DNA of 17,617 nucleotides from the NCBI GenBank assembly GCA_946480055.1, contig CAMLID010000068.1:1-17617 (forward strand), read 5' to 3'. The notes beneath the pieces are model-generated. The model saw nothing but the letters and a program-made list of their open reading frames with translations. It ran no database searches and had not been told where the DNA came from. The DNA is from an uncultured Lysobacter sp. (lineage in GTDB: Bacteria; Pseudomonadota; Gammaproteobacteria; Xanthomonadales; Xanthomonadaceae). A program made the position numbers and the translations under genes. Below are positions 6,723 through 14,046 of this stretch, piece by piece; position 1 is the first letter of the stretch, and every line of letters starts with the position of its first letter.

Positions 6723-7513
6723 CCTCCTGCGACATCCAGCACCACCCCCGTAATCCAGACCGACGCATCGCTGAGCAGGAACAGCGATGCCGCGGCCACG
6801 TCGTCCGGCGTGCCCAGCCGCCCGAGCGGAAAACCTTCCAGCATTCGCGCCTGCCGCTCCGGTGTAAGCGCGGCGCGCGTGCGTTCGGTCAGCACCGCCG
6901 AGGGCGAAACGCAATTGACGCGCAAGCCCTGCGGGCCGACTTCCTGCGCCAAGTGGCGGGTCAGCATGATGATGCCCGCCTTGGCAGCGCCGTAACCCGC
7001 GGGCGCACCCGATGCGACGCGAGCGCCGGCGGAGGCCATGGTCAGAATGCCGCCGCTGCCGCGCGCCAGCATGCCGGGCAGGAAAGATTTGATAGTGAAG
7101 AAGGTCGAGGTGAGGTTGTTGTCGAGGCTGGAGCGCCAGTCCTGTTCGCTGATGTCCTGCACCGGGACCGGCCGGCCCGTGCCGCCACCGGCGAAGGCGA
7201 GCACGAAGTCCGGTGCGCCGAAGTGGGCTTCGACGCGAACCTGCATGCGCTGAACCTGGGCGAGATCCGAGCAGTCGGCTTCCACGCCGATCGCCTCGCC
7301 GTCGACGGCATGCACCGCCGCGACGCTCGCCTGCAAGGCGGCAGGGTCGCGTCCGTTGATCGCCAGTCGCACGCCGTTGCGAGCCAGCGCCAGGCAGGTG
7401 GCCGCGCCGATGCCGCGCGAACCGCCGGTGACGACCGCCACCTTGCCGTGCAGGTCGGGGTGCGTGGACGGAGCGGCGGCCGTGGCGGCCGTCGGAGCGT
7501 CAGAGTCGATCAT
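6707..7513 (-). CDS. SDR-family NAD(P)-dependent oxidoreductase
   Basis: A 268-residue classical short-chain dehydrogenase. The Rossmann motif TGGSRGIG is at 29-36, the catalytic serine is Ser161 (MASAG), and YGAAK gives Tyr174 and Lys178; Asn132 or Asn133 completes the tetrad. FAGGG (107-111) takes the place of the usual NNAG motif. The C-terminus (DDVAAASLFLLSDASVWITGVVLDVAGG) is typical of 3-oxoacyl-ACP-reductase-like SDRs. A variable 20-residue Ala/Thr-rich N-terminal extension precedes the fold. ATG 7513 lies inside the end of the upstream VOC gene (14-nt overlap), so the two are translationally coupled. It probably reduces a keto group or oxidises an alcohol on an unknown small molecule. 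Confidence 0.93.
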   Translation of the reverse strand: MIDSDAPTAATAAAPSTHPDLHGKVAVVTGGSRGIGAATCLALARNGVRLAINGRDPAALQASVAAVHAVDGEAIGVEADCSDLAQVQRMQVRVEAHFGAPDFVLAFAGGGTGRPVPVQDISEQDWRSSLDNNLTSTFFTIKSFLPGMLARGSGGILTMASAGARVASGAPAGYGAAKAGIIMLTRHLAQEVGPQGLRVNCVSPSAVLTERTRAALTPERQARMLEGFPLGRLGTPDDVAAASLFLLSDASVWITGVVLDVAGGRVMV

Positions 7514-7877
7514 GAGTACGTACCTCGATGTTATGCCGATCGGGATCGAAGAAGTACAGCGCCTCCGCCCAACCGCGGGCGCCGCGCTGCCGAGCGGAGC
7601 GACCGTCGCGAACGAAAGGATCGCCACCGAACGCGACATCCATCGCCCGCAGCCGGTCGCGTACGGCCTCAAAGGCGTCGCGGTCCAGACGGAAGGCGAG
7701 GTGGAACGGATCTTTCGGCGGCTCGGCCAGCAGATCGAGCACGCAGTCGTCGTTGACGCGCAACACCTCGAACGGGCCGGCCTTGCCTTCGTACGCGAGG
7801 TCGAGCACTCGTCGATAGAACCGCACCGACGCTTTCGCATCGCTGACGCGGAGGATCAGGTGGTCGATATTGAGCAT
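7500..7877 (-). CDS. VOC-family (glyoxalase/dioxygenase-like) protein
   Basis: A 125-residue single vicinal-oxygen-chelate module pair. MLNIDHLILRVSD at the N-terminus supplies His6, FHLAFRLD supplies His59 and HNIEVR supplies Glu118, the standard metal-binding triad positions. DPDRHNIEV is typical of glyoxalase/bleomycin-resistance-like proteins. It may isomerise, cleave or bind a small molecule in the cytoplasm; the exact reaction is not predictable. ATG 7877 has a purine-rich GAGGA just upstream. It is first in a two-gene operon with the SDR (14-nt overlap) and divergent from a LysR gene, so it looks like an inducible catabolic or detoxification pair. Confidence 0.9.
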   Translation of the reverse strand: MLNIDHLILRVSDAKASVRFYRRVLDLAYEGKAGPFEVLRVNDDCVLDLLAEPPKDPFHLAFRLDRDAFEAVRDRLRAMDVAFGGDPFVRDGRSARQRGARGWAEALYFFDPDRHNIEVRTHDRL

Positions 7878-8043
7878 GTCCTCGATCCCCTAAACCAGAG
7901 TTCTGCCTCGACATCGCCGTGAGCGGAGACTTGTCCGCCTGCGGAACTGCGTGACAGTCTAGGAAGCGCTGCCAGCGAATGCAGTCATCGATTTGGCATG
8001 CCCGTCATTCAAAAACGCATGGGACAGGCTCGGACCGACGACG

Positions 8044-8937
8044 ATGGATTGGGATGATCTGAAAGTGGTGCTGGCTATTGCCCGCAATGGAACCCTCAGC
8101 GCCGCGGCGCGCGCGCTGGGCACGACCCAACCCACCGTGAGTCGGCGCCTGGATGGCTTGGAACGGCGCCTGGACGCGAAGTTGTTCGACCGCGATGCCG
8201 GCGGGCTGCGGCTCACCGCTCTGGGCCGGTCCCTGATCGACGGCTTGGAGCAGATGGACGCCGGCGCGCTGTCGGTGCAACGGCAGGTCGCTGCGCGCGA
8301 TACCGGCTTGAGTGGAGAGATCCTGGTGACCAGTCTGGATTGGCTGGGAGACGAGGTGATCGCGCCGATGCTCGCGCGCTTCGGCGCCTCGCATCCCGGC
8401 CTGCTGATCGAATTGGTCAACGACACCAAGGTGTTCAACCTGGCGCGGCGCGAAGCCGACTTGGCCTTCCGCTTCGGGTCGTTCGCGCAGGAGAACCTGG
8501 TGGAGCGCCGCATCGGGGACGTCGCCTACGCGCTGTACGCGTCGGCGAGCTATCTCGAACGCCACGGCCGGCCTGAGGCCGCCGACGGTTTCAGTGGCCA
8601 CAAGCTGGTGCTGCTGGATCGGGCCGCAGGCGAGGTGCCGCACGAGGCCTGGTTGCCGGTCTTGGCGCACCGTGCGCACACGGTGCTGCACGCCAATGGC
8701 TTGCGCGCGCATCTCGCTGCCGTGCGTAGCGGCGCCGCCATGGCCGTGCTGCCTTGCTTCATGGGCGAGCGGGATGCGGACTTGCATCGTGTGGCGCTGC
8801 CGCAGTCCATGCCCGTGCGCGCGGTGCGCGTCGGCTTTCACTCGGATATGCGCGACACACCGCGCATCCGCGCCTTGGTGGATTTCGTGGTGCAGGAATT
8901 CGCTCAGCTGCAAGCGCAGCTCAATCCGCCGGCTTGA
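8044..8937 (+). CDS. LysR-family regulator divergent from VOC-SDR pair
   Basis: A 297-residue LysR protein. The N-terminus MDWDDLKVVLAIARNGTLSAAARALGTTQPTVSRRLDGLERRLDAKLF contains the winged helix-turn-helix. The effector domain from about residue 85 (GEILVTSLDWLGDEVIAPMLARF) and READLAFRFG match the family. ATG 8044 is preferred because MDWDD starts many proteins of this subgroup; an ATG-less upstream extension from 7993 is possible but unlike the family. The 166-bp gap to the divergent VOC gene holds both promoters; only the short palindrome TCCGC-CT-GCGGA (7934-7945) stands out. It probably activates the VOC-SDR pair on sensing its substrate. It is convergent with the quinone-reductase gene, 70 bp away. 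Confidence 0.92.
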   Translation: MDWDDLKVVLAIARNGTLSAAARALGTTQPTVSRRLDGLERRLDAKLFDRDAGGLRLTALGRSLIDGLEQMDAGALSVQRQVAARDTGLSGEILVTSLDWLGDEVIAPMLARFGASHPGLLIELVNDTKVFNLARREADLAFRFGSFAQENLVERRIGDVAYALYASASYLERHGRPEAADGFSGHKLVLLDRAAGEVPHEAWLPVLAHRAHTVLHANGLRAHLAAVRSGAAMAVLPCFMGERDADLHRVALPQSMPVRAVRVGFHSDMRDTPRIRALVDFVVQEFAQLQAQLNPPA

Positions 8938-9007
8938 TGCGCCCAGGCGCTCGATCCGAGTGCGCGAACTCAGAGTCCGCGGCCTTCGGCCCGCTAGCAT
9001 CGCGACT

Positions 9008-9811
9008 TCAGGCTTCCTCCAAAGCCTGCGACGCCGTCTGCCTGTCCGCCACATGCGCCAGCAACCCGGTTCGGCCGACAGCGACATCGCTCGCCAGCAC
9101 GTGGCGGTCCGGATAGTCCCCGCCGTTCTGGCGCCGGAACGGGATCGGCGCCTCCTCGAACAATCGTTCCAGGCGCGAACGCCACGCCGCCTTCGCCGCC
9201 GCCACGGCCTCCTCGTCGATCTGGCCGGTGCCATAGACGGCCTGCGTGGGCAGTACGTCCATGCCGGGGAAGAACAAGGTCCCGTGCGTGATCGGAAACA
9301 GCAGTTGCTCCAGCGGTCCGTTGATGCCGCGCGGCGAATAGTCGGCAGCCGGCCCGCCGACCGTCACCGACAGCATCGCGCGCTTGCCTTTGAAAGCGCC
9401 GTCGCCGTAACGGTATTGGTTGCCGGCGCCCTGGTAGCCGTAGGCCAGTCCATAGGCCCAGACCCTATCCACCCAGCCCTTGAGGATGGCCGGCATGCCG
9501 AACCACCACAGCGGGAACTGCAGGATGACGGCGTCGGCGGCCAGCACCTTCTCCTGCTCGGCGGCGACGTCGGAGGTCTGGCGTCCGCTGGCATAGGCAT
9601 GACCGGACTCGCGCACGAAATGCAGGCGATCCGGATCGGCGCGGCTGGGGAAGTCGTCCTCGTCGAACACAGCCTTCCAACGCATGCCGTACAGGTCGGA
9701 GGTCAGGACCTCGTGTCCTTGTTCTTGCAGTGCCTGGACGGCCGTGTCGACGAGCTGGCGGTTCAAGGACGCCGGCTCGGGGTGGGCATGGACGATCAGG
9801 ATCTTCTTCAT
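9008..9811 (-). CDS. NAD(P)H:quinone oxidoreductase, flavodoxin-like fold
   Basis: A 267-residue protein of the NQO1/KefF/MdaB group. KKILIVHAHPEPASLNRQL at the N-terminus is the FMN/FAD phosphate-binding start of the flavodoxin-like fold. ILQFPLWWFGMPAILKGWVDRVWAYGLAYG carries the conserved QFPLWW flavin-contact segment, and VGGPAADYSPRGINGPLEQLLFPITHGTLFFPGM matches the substrate-side loop. Such enzymes reduce quinones or nitro compounds by two electrons with NAD(P)H and protect against redox cyclers. The C-terminal about 35 residues are polar and poorly conserved. It is divergent from a NodD/NahR-type LysR gene, the usual arrangement for quinone- or aromatic-induced reductases. Confidence 0.92.
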   Translation of the reverse strand: MKKILIVHAHPEPASLNRQLVDTAVQALQEQGHEVLTSDLYGMRWKAVFDEDDFPSRADPDRLHFVRESGHAYASGRQTSDVAAEQEKVLAADAVILQFPLWWFGMPAILKGWVDRVWAYGLAYGYQGAGNQYRYGDGAFKGKRAMLSVTVGGPAADYSPRGINGPLEQLLFPITHGTLFFPGMDVLPTQAVYGTGQIDEEAVAAAKAAWRSRLERLFEEAPIPFRRQNGGDYPDRHVLASDVAVGRTGLLAHVADRQTASQALEEA

Positions 9812-9917
9812 GGCGTTCGCTCTCCACTATCGATGCACGCAGGCTCCGGGCCTGGGCGATGGAGGAAGTCTCGGTGGGACCTAGCTATCTGTGAAATTTA
9901 AAAATCTTTCCGCTACC

Positions 9918-9932
9918 ATCCATCTGATGGAT
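9918..9932. promoter_or_regulatory. ATC-N9-GAT palindrome (NodD-box-like) at LysR start
   Basis: ATCCAT-CTG-ATGGAT is a perfect inverted repeat with the ATC-N9-GAT spacing known from NodD binding sites. It overlaps the ATG (9927) of a NodD/NahR-subgroup LysR gene. It could be a repressive autoregulatory site; a chance palindrome is possible at this length. Confidence 0.35.
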
Positions 9933-10826
9933 AGCAAGCGCCTCGACCTCAATCTGCTGGTCACCTTGGAGGCCTTGCTGGTCGAGCAGAACGTGACCAA
10001 GGCGGCCGCCCGTTTGCACCTGAGCCAGCCCGCGGTCAGCGCCCAATTGAGTCGGCTGCGCGATATGTTCGACGACCCGCTGCTGATTCCGGTGCAGCGC
10101 GGGATGATCCCGACCGCCAAGGCCGCCGATCTGCTCGATCCCTTGCGCCTGGCGCTCGATCAGGTGCGCGCCACGGTCGCCACGCACAGCAGCTTCGATC
10201 CGGCCAAGGCTCGATTGATCGTCGCCATCGCCTGCACGGATTACCTGCAGACGGCGGTGGTCAAGCCGCTCATCAAGCAACTCAGGACTAGCGCACCCGG
10301 TATGCGCGTGGCGCTGCGCACGCTCGATGCGACGCAACTGGAAGCGCAGATGGCGCGCGGCGAAGTCGATCTGGCGTTCATGACGCCCGAAACCGCACCG
10401 CCCGGGCTGCGCGCCAGGCCTTTGTTCGACGAGCGCTATGTGTTGATCGGGCGCCGCGATCATCCTCGGCTGCGCAAGAAGCTCACGGTCGAGCAGTTCG
10501 CGGCGCTGGAACACGTGATCGTGTCGCCGCGCGGCGGCGGCTTCACCACGCCGGTGGACAACGCGCTGGCCGCGCTCGGGCATCGCCGCAATGTGGTGCT
10601 GTCCGCGGCGTCGTTTCTGTTCGTGCCGGAGCTCGTGTCCCAGTCGGACTTCGTGGCCCTGGTCCCTGAGCGCCTGGTGCGCGACCGCACCGACAAGCTG
10701 ACCGTGACCAGTTGCCCCTTCCCGGTGGAAGGGTTCGGCATCGCGATGGTGTGGCACGAGCGCAATCACGGACACAGCGGGCAGCGCTGGCTCAGAGAGA
10801 CGGTTTCGGCCTTGGTCGGCGCGTAG
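9927..10826 (+). CDS. LysR-family regulator, NodD/NahR-like subgroup
   Basis: A 299-residue protein starting MDSKRLDLNLLVTLEALLVEQNVTKAAARLHLSQPAVSAQLSRLR. This RLDLNLL...TKAA..L..SQPAVS pattern is characteristic of the NodD/NahR/SyrM aromatic-responding subgroup. The effector domain (LIVAIACTDYLQTAVVKPLIKQL; GEVDLAFMTPETAPPGL) follows from about residue 90. ATG 9927 matches the family start; an in-frame GTG at 9891 would add 12 residues without a ribosome site. Neither start has a good Shine-Dalgarno. It is divergent from the quinone reductase and probably regulates it in response to an aromatic or quinone ligand. Nothing else nearby suggests its ligand. Confidence 0.93.
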   Translation: MDSKRLDLNLLVTLEALLVEQNVTKAAARLHLSQPAVSAQLSRLRDMFDDPLLIPVQRGMIPTAKAADLLDPLRLALDQVRATVATHSSFDPAKARLIVAIACTDYLQTAVVKPLIKQLRTSAPGMRVALRTLDATQLEAQMARGEVDLAFMTPETAPPGLRARPLFDERYVLIGRRDHPRLRKKLTVEQFAALEHVIVSPRGGGFTTPVDNALAALGHRRNVVLSAASFLFVPELVSQSDFVALVPERLVRDRTDKLTVTSCPFPVEGFGIAMVWHERNHGHSGQRWLRETVSALVGA

Positions 10827-10903
10827 GCGAACGCCGCCGCAAGCCGCCTCGGCCCCGACGCGCGGTCCCGACGGAGCCGGACGAAGCGCTGAGCCGATTT
10901 CTT

Positions 10904-10924
10904 CATACCGGTTTAAACCGTATG
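10904..10924. promoter_or_regulatory. Palindrome upstream of serine hydrolase, candidate operator
   Basis: Perfect 12-bp core CGGTTTAAACCG flanked by CATA and TATG, giving 10-bp arms with a single extra C on the left. It stands out as AT-centred in GC-rich DNA, about 100 nt upstream of the serine hydrolase ATG and 78 nt after the LysR stop. It resembles a dimeric-repressor site (TetR/MarR type). No matching second copy was seen in the window and no such repressor gene is present. Confidence 0.45.
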
Positions 10925-11025
10925 GCCTCGTCGTGCGTCCCAGTGTCGGGCCTGCCGCACACGACACTGCACGCGACGCAACCGTTCACTACCCTGCCAT
11001 CGGCGAATTCGCCTGAGGAAGCCTG

Positions 11026-12141
11026 ATGCTGTTTGGAAAGCACCGTGTCACCACGATCATCGTCGCCGCCATGTTGTCGATCACCGGGTTGGAGGCCGCG
11101 GCCAACACCTTGGACGATGCCAACGAGCGCACCCGGCGATTGGTGCAGCAGGCGATGAAGGATCAGCGCATCCCGGGCCTGCAGGTCGCGGTCGTCAAAG
11201 ACGATCGGGTGGTGCTGTCCGAAAGCTATGGCCTGGCCAACGTCGAGAACCGCGTGCCGGCCACCCGCGACACCCTGTTCCCCATCAACTCCGCGACCAA
11301 GCCGTTTACCGGCGTGGCCATGATGCAGCTGGCCGAGGCTGGGCTGGTGGACCTCGATGCCCCGATCTCGCGCTACTTGGACGACTTGCCCGAGGCCTGG
11401 CGCAGCATCCGCGTCCGTCAGCTGCTCGGGCATACCTCCGGTCTGCCAGACATCGCCAGTCCGCAGGGCGTGATCGGTGGTGGCACCGAAGCGGATGCGT
11501 GGAAAGCAGTGAAGGCGTTGCCGCTGGAAGCGCCCATCGGTACGCGATACGCCTACAACCAGACCAACTACGGCCTGTTGTCGCAGATCATCGTCAAGCA
11601 AACCAAGATGCCGTACGAGCGCTATCTCGCGCAGCACCAGTTCGCTGCCGCGGACATGCGTAAAACGACCTTCGGCGCCAGTTACGACCTCGTTCCCAAT
11701 GCCGCGACCATGTACAGCTACTTCCCGCGCGGCAGCCTTGCGGCAGACGACGCCAACCGTCTGACCCACTGGATCTACGACATGCCCTACAGCCTCTGGG
11801 CGGGTGGCGGCATACAGACGACGGCGGACGAACTGGCGCGTTGGATCGTCGCGCTGTCCAGCGACCGGCTGATCGGCGCGGCCAGTGTCCGCAGCATGTG
11901 GACGCCGGAGAAGTTGAACAGCGGCGCCGATGGGGACTGGTCGGCGGGATGGCCGGTGCTGGCGACGTCGCCCCGTCGCCAGGTCGGCGGCATCGGCGGC
12001 ACCCGCGCCGCCTTCGTGATCTATCCGGACGACGGCCTGGCCGTCGTGGTGCTGACCAACCTCGTCGGGTCGAATCCGGAAAACCTGATCCCCAAGATCG
12101 CCGCGCTCTACCAGCCGTTGCCGCGTGGCCGCGCGCAATAG
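11026..12141 (+). CDS. Exported serine hydrolase, class C beta-lactamase/esterase-like
   Basis: A 371-residue protein with a Sec signal peptide (FGKHRVTTIIVAAMLSIT core, likely cut near AAA-NTL at about 26), so periplasmic or secreted. The beta-lactamase-fold motifs are: SATK with nucleophile Ser89 and Lys92; the RQLLGHTSGLPD block; and YNQTNY, where the YxN motif reads Tyr177-x-Gln179. The third motif (KTG/HxG) reads GGIGGTR, lacking the lysine. This argues for an esterase, peptidase or amidase rather than a true beta-lactamase. ATG 11026 has GAGGA upstream. Followed after 109 bp by the exported DUF5694-like gene on the same strand, so the two may be co-transcribed. Confidence 0.9.
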   Translation: MLFGKHRVTTIIVAAMLSITGLEAAANTLDDANERTRRLVQQAMKDQRIPGLQVAVVKDDRVVLSESYGLANVENRVPATRDTLFPINSATKPFTGVAMMQLAEAGLVDLDAPISRYLDDLPEAWRSIRVRQLLGHTSGLPDIASPQGVIGGGTEADAWKAVKALPLEAPIGTRYAYNQTNYGLLSQIIVKQTKMPYERYLAQHQFAAADMRKTTFGASYDLVPNAATMYSYFPRGSLAADDANRLTHWIYDMPYSLWAGGGIQTTADELARWIVALSSDRLIGAASVRSMWTPEKLNSGADGDWSAGWPVLATSPRRQVGGIGGTRAAFVIYPDDGLAVVVLTNLVGSNPENLIPKIAALYQPLPRGRAQ

Positions 12142-12184
12142 ATACGCATCGCGAAACCGAGATCCCATGAATATGCGCACTGGA

Positions 12185-12209
12185 AGGCCAGACGACGCAG
12201 AGCTGGCCT
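12185..12209 (+). promoter_or_regulatory. Hairpin between serine hydrolase and DUF5694-like gene
   Basis: Perfect 7-bp inverted repeat AGGCCAG (12185-12191) / CTGGCCT (12203-12209), loop 11 nt, without U-tract. It lies in the 109-bp gap and could partly terminate or stabilise the upstream message. Confidence 0.35.
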
Positions 12210-12250
12210 CTGCGTTCGCGATTACAACTGATGCTAAGAGGAGCAGGACT

Positions 12251-13315
12251 TTGCGAAAGGCACTGATAACGTGGGGATTGCTGTTCGGTATGGCCGGTCC
12301 TGCTGCTGCGACGCAAGCGGATACGTCCACGCTCGACAAGGACATGGTGGGGCCGACTTCGCAGGTGCTGGTGCTGGGCTCGGTGCATCTGAGTCAAATG
12401 CCCGATGGCTTCAAGCAAGACACATTGGATCCGGTGGTCGACCGGCTGGCCGCGTTCAAGCCCGACGTCATCACCATTGAGGCGCTCTCCGGCGAGCAAT
12501 GCGATCTGGCCGCGCGGCATCCCACGATCTACGGCTCGGAAGGCCCGGGGCCGTACTGTCGCAAGACCGACGCGGCGAAGGCCGCGACGGGGCTGGACGT
12601 GCCGACGGCGATCGGCGAGGTACGCAAAACCTTGAAGGCCTGGCCCGCAGCGCCCGCACCCGCGCAACGCAGGCACCTGGCGGCGCTGTTCATGGCGGCC
12701 AACGACAGCGCATCGGCCCTGGTGCAGTGGCTGCAGCTGCCGCAGGCCGAGCGCCGCGCCGGCGACGGCCTGGACGCAACGCTGGTGGCCATGCTCGAGA
12801 AATCCATGCGCGGCAACAACGAGAACACCCTGATCGCCGCACGCCTGGCGGCACGACTGGGCCTGCAGCGCGTGTACGCGGTCGACGACCACACCGGCGA
12901 CAACGTCGACGTGGCCGACAGCGACGCATTCGGCAAGGCGGTGATGGCGGCCTGGGCCAAGGCCGCCCCGACGGCGCAGCCGATCCGCGACCGCGAGGCC
13001 GAGATGGTCAAGGCCGGCGACATGCTGGGCTTGTACCGTTACATCAATCGCCCCGAGGTGATGCGCATCGCCATGGAAAGCGATTTCGCCGCAGCGCTGC
13101 GCGACCCGTCGCCGCAACGCTACGGTCAGCTCTACGTCGCCGGCTGGGAGATCCGCAACCAGCGCATGGTCGCCAACATCCGCGAAACCTTTCGCGAGCG
13201 TCCCGGTGCGCGAGTGCTGTCGATCGTAGGCAGCATGCACAAGCCGTGGTTCGACACGCTGCTCGGGCAGATGCTGGGTGTCGAGATCGTCGACGTGCAG
13301 CAGATGCTGAAGTGA
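12251..13315 (+). CDS. Exported DUF5694-like protein with two GxxH motifs
   Basis: A 354-residue protein from a TTG start at 12251, chosen because GGAG lies 7 nt upstream and the N-terminus then becomes a clean signal peptide (RKALITWGLLFGMAGPAAA, cut near residue 20). Upstream ATGs at 12168 and 12174 would put about 27 polar residues before it. After the signal it shows QVLVLGSVHLS with GSVH at 43-46, PDVITIEALSG with Glu77, and near the C-terminus SIVGSMHKPWFD with GSMH at 327-330. Paired GxxH motifs plus a Glu are the hallmark of the TIKI/TraB/ChaN-EreA-like fold, in which they form the active or metal site. The middle is helical and charged. Function is unknown; a periplasmic hydrolase is the best inference. 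Its partner is the preceding serine hydrolase. Confidence 0.75.
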   Translation: MRKALITWGLLFGMAGPAAATQADTSTLDKDMVGPTSQVLVLGSVHLSQMPDGFKQDTLDPVVDRLAAFKPDVITIEALSGEQCDLAARHPTIYGSEGPGPYCRKTDAAKAATGLDVPTAIGEVRKTLKAWPAAPAPAQRRHLAALFMAANDSASALVQWLQLPQAERRAGDGLDATLVAMLEKSMRGNNENTLIAARLAARLGLQRVYAVDDHTGDNVDVADSDAFGKAVMAAWAKAAPTAQPIRDREAEMVKAGDMLGLYRYINRPEVMRIAMESDFAAALRDPSPQRYGQLYVAGWEIRNQRMVANIRETFRERPGARVLSIVGSMHKPWFDTLLGQMLGVEIVDVQQMLK

Positions 13316-13339
13316 ATTTGGCCGCCTGAACCATATCGT

Positions 13340-13375
13340 TCGCAATCGACCTCCGGTCGCGGAAGTCGATTGCGA
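13340..13375. terminator. Strong 15-bp hairpin after DUF5694-like gene
   Basis: An 11-bp stem (13340-13350 with 13365-13375) continues after one mismatch into a 4-bp stem (13352-13355 with 13360-13363) closing on a GTCG loop. It begins 24 nt after the stop codon. No U-tract follows, so it may be a terminator lacking one, an RNA-end stabiliser or a REP-like element. The remaining 13376-13570 shows no gene. Confidence 0.5.
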
Positions 13376-13570
13376 GCGGAGGCTGCTGCGCGCCGCAGGA
13401 TCGGCGAGTGCGCTCGGCTTTGATTCGCGCCAAGGGCTCTGCGACCGAGCGACAGTCGGCGATTGCGCCAGCTCGCCTTTCTAGCGGAAGCGATGTCCGA
13501 CACTAAGCACGGAGCCCTTCGATTCCGCGCCGGTGTTCGATTCTGCCGTCCCCCGGCTTAGACTATTGGG

Positions 13571-13981
13571 ATGCTCCGCCTCCCTGCCTTTCATCGCCTC
13601 ATGGCCCGCATGGCGCTGGTCGCCGTGCTGCTGCTGGCCTTGGTGCCGACCTTGGGGCGGTTGGCGGAACAGCGAACCGAAGGTGTGGGCGCGTACTGGG
13701 CCGCCATCTGCACCATGACCGGGCTGAAGTATGTCGACCTGTCCCAGGGCGGCATCGCGGATCAGTCGCCCGTTCCGAAACCGTCCCAACCGGATTCGCA
13801 TCCGGGCATGGACTGCGACTACTGCCCGTTGCTGGCGGCGGTCATGGTCCTGGCGCTGTGGCTGGCGTTTGCGTTTCCCTTCGCCGGCAACGCCTTTGTT
13901 CCGTTGCGGCCGATGCTTGTGCGGCGCAGGCAGGTGCACCCCTGCGGCCTCGGTTCCCGAGGGCCGCCGCTCGCGCTCTGA
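13571..13981 (+). CDS. DUF2946-like small membrane protein
   Basis: A 136-residue protein with an N-terminal hydrophobic segment (about 11-28), a periplasm-size middle loop, and a second hydrophobic helix (about 86-107). Conserved features are the ICTMTGL block with Cys47, and SHPGMDCDYCPL with His77, Met80, Cys82 and Cys85. This H/M/C cluster matches the DUF2946 family and looks able to bind a soft metal such as copper. In several proteobacteria DUF2946 genes sit beside copper-responsive TonB receptors (established association, function not proven). A TonB-dependent receptor follows after 65 bp. ATG 13571 could be leaderless: TAGACT lies 7 nt upstream with TTCGAT 17 bp before that. M11 or M14 are alternative starts. 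Confidence 0.75.
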   Translation: MLRLPAFHRLMARMALVAVLLLALVPTLGRLAEQRTEGVGAYWAAICTMTGLKYVDLSQGGIADQSPVPKPSQPDSHPGMDCDYCPLLAAVMVLALWLAFAFPFAGNAFVPLRPMLVRRRQVHPCGLGSRGPPLAL

Positions 13982-13983
13982 AA

Positions 13984-14035
13984 CACAAGTCGTGATCCGA
14001 CCCCGCGCGGCTTAGCTGCGCGTCTTGTGCTTTTT
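13984..14035 (+). promoter_or_regulatory. Hairpin with T-tract in the TonB receptor leader
   Basis: Between the DUF2946-like gene and the receptor. An inner 8-bp stem pairs 14004-14011 with 14015-14022 (one G-T). An outer 6-bp stem pairs CACAAG (13984-13989) with CTTGTG (14024-14029), and TTTTT follows at 14031-14035. The ribosome site GGAG (14036-14039) is just after it. It could be an internal terminator or attenuator that sets how much receptor is made relative to the DUF2946-like protein. Confidence 0.5.
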
Positions 14036-14046
14036 GGAGCTATTCA

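Noticed and set aside
6251..7756. Plus-strand frame of 501 codons
   Set aside because: Overlaps the end of the aminotransferase gene and the antisense of the SDR/VOC genes; composition is a shadow and no motif was found.
7514..7840. N-terminal extension of the SDR up to 7840
   Set aside because: The extra residues are the VOC gene read in another frame. The ATG at 7513 starts a normal-length SDR.
11026..12141. Antibiotic-resistance beta-lactamase
   Set aside because: SxxK is present, but YxN reads YxQ and the KTG lysine is absent, so a true class C enzyme is not supported.
11594..13345. Open frame of 583 codons on the minus strand opposite the hydrolase and GxxH genes
   Set aside because: It crosses two well-supported plus-strand genes and has no recognisable family; a shadow frame.
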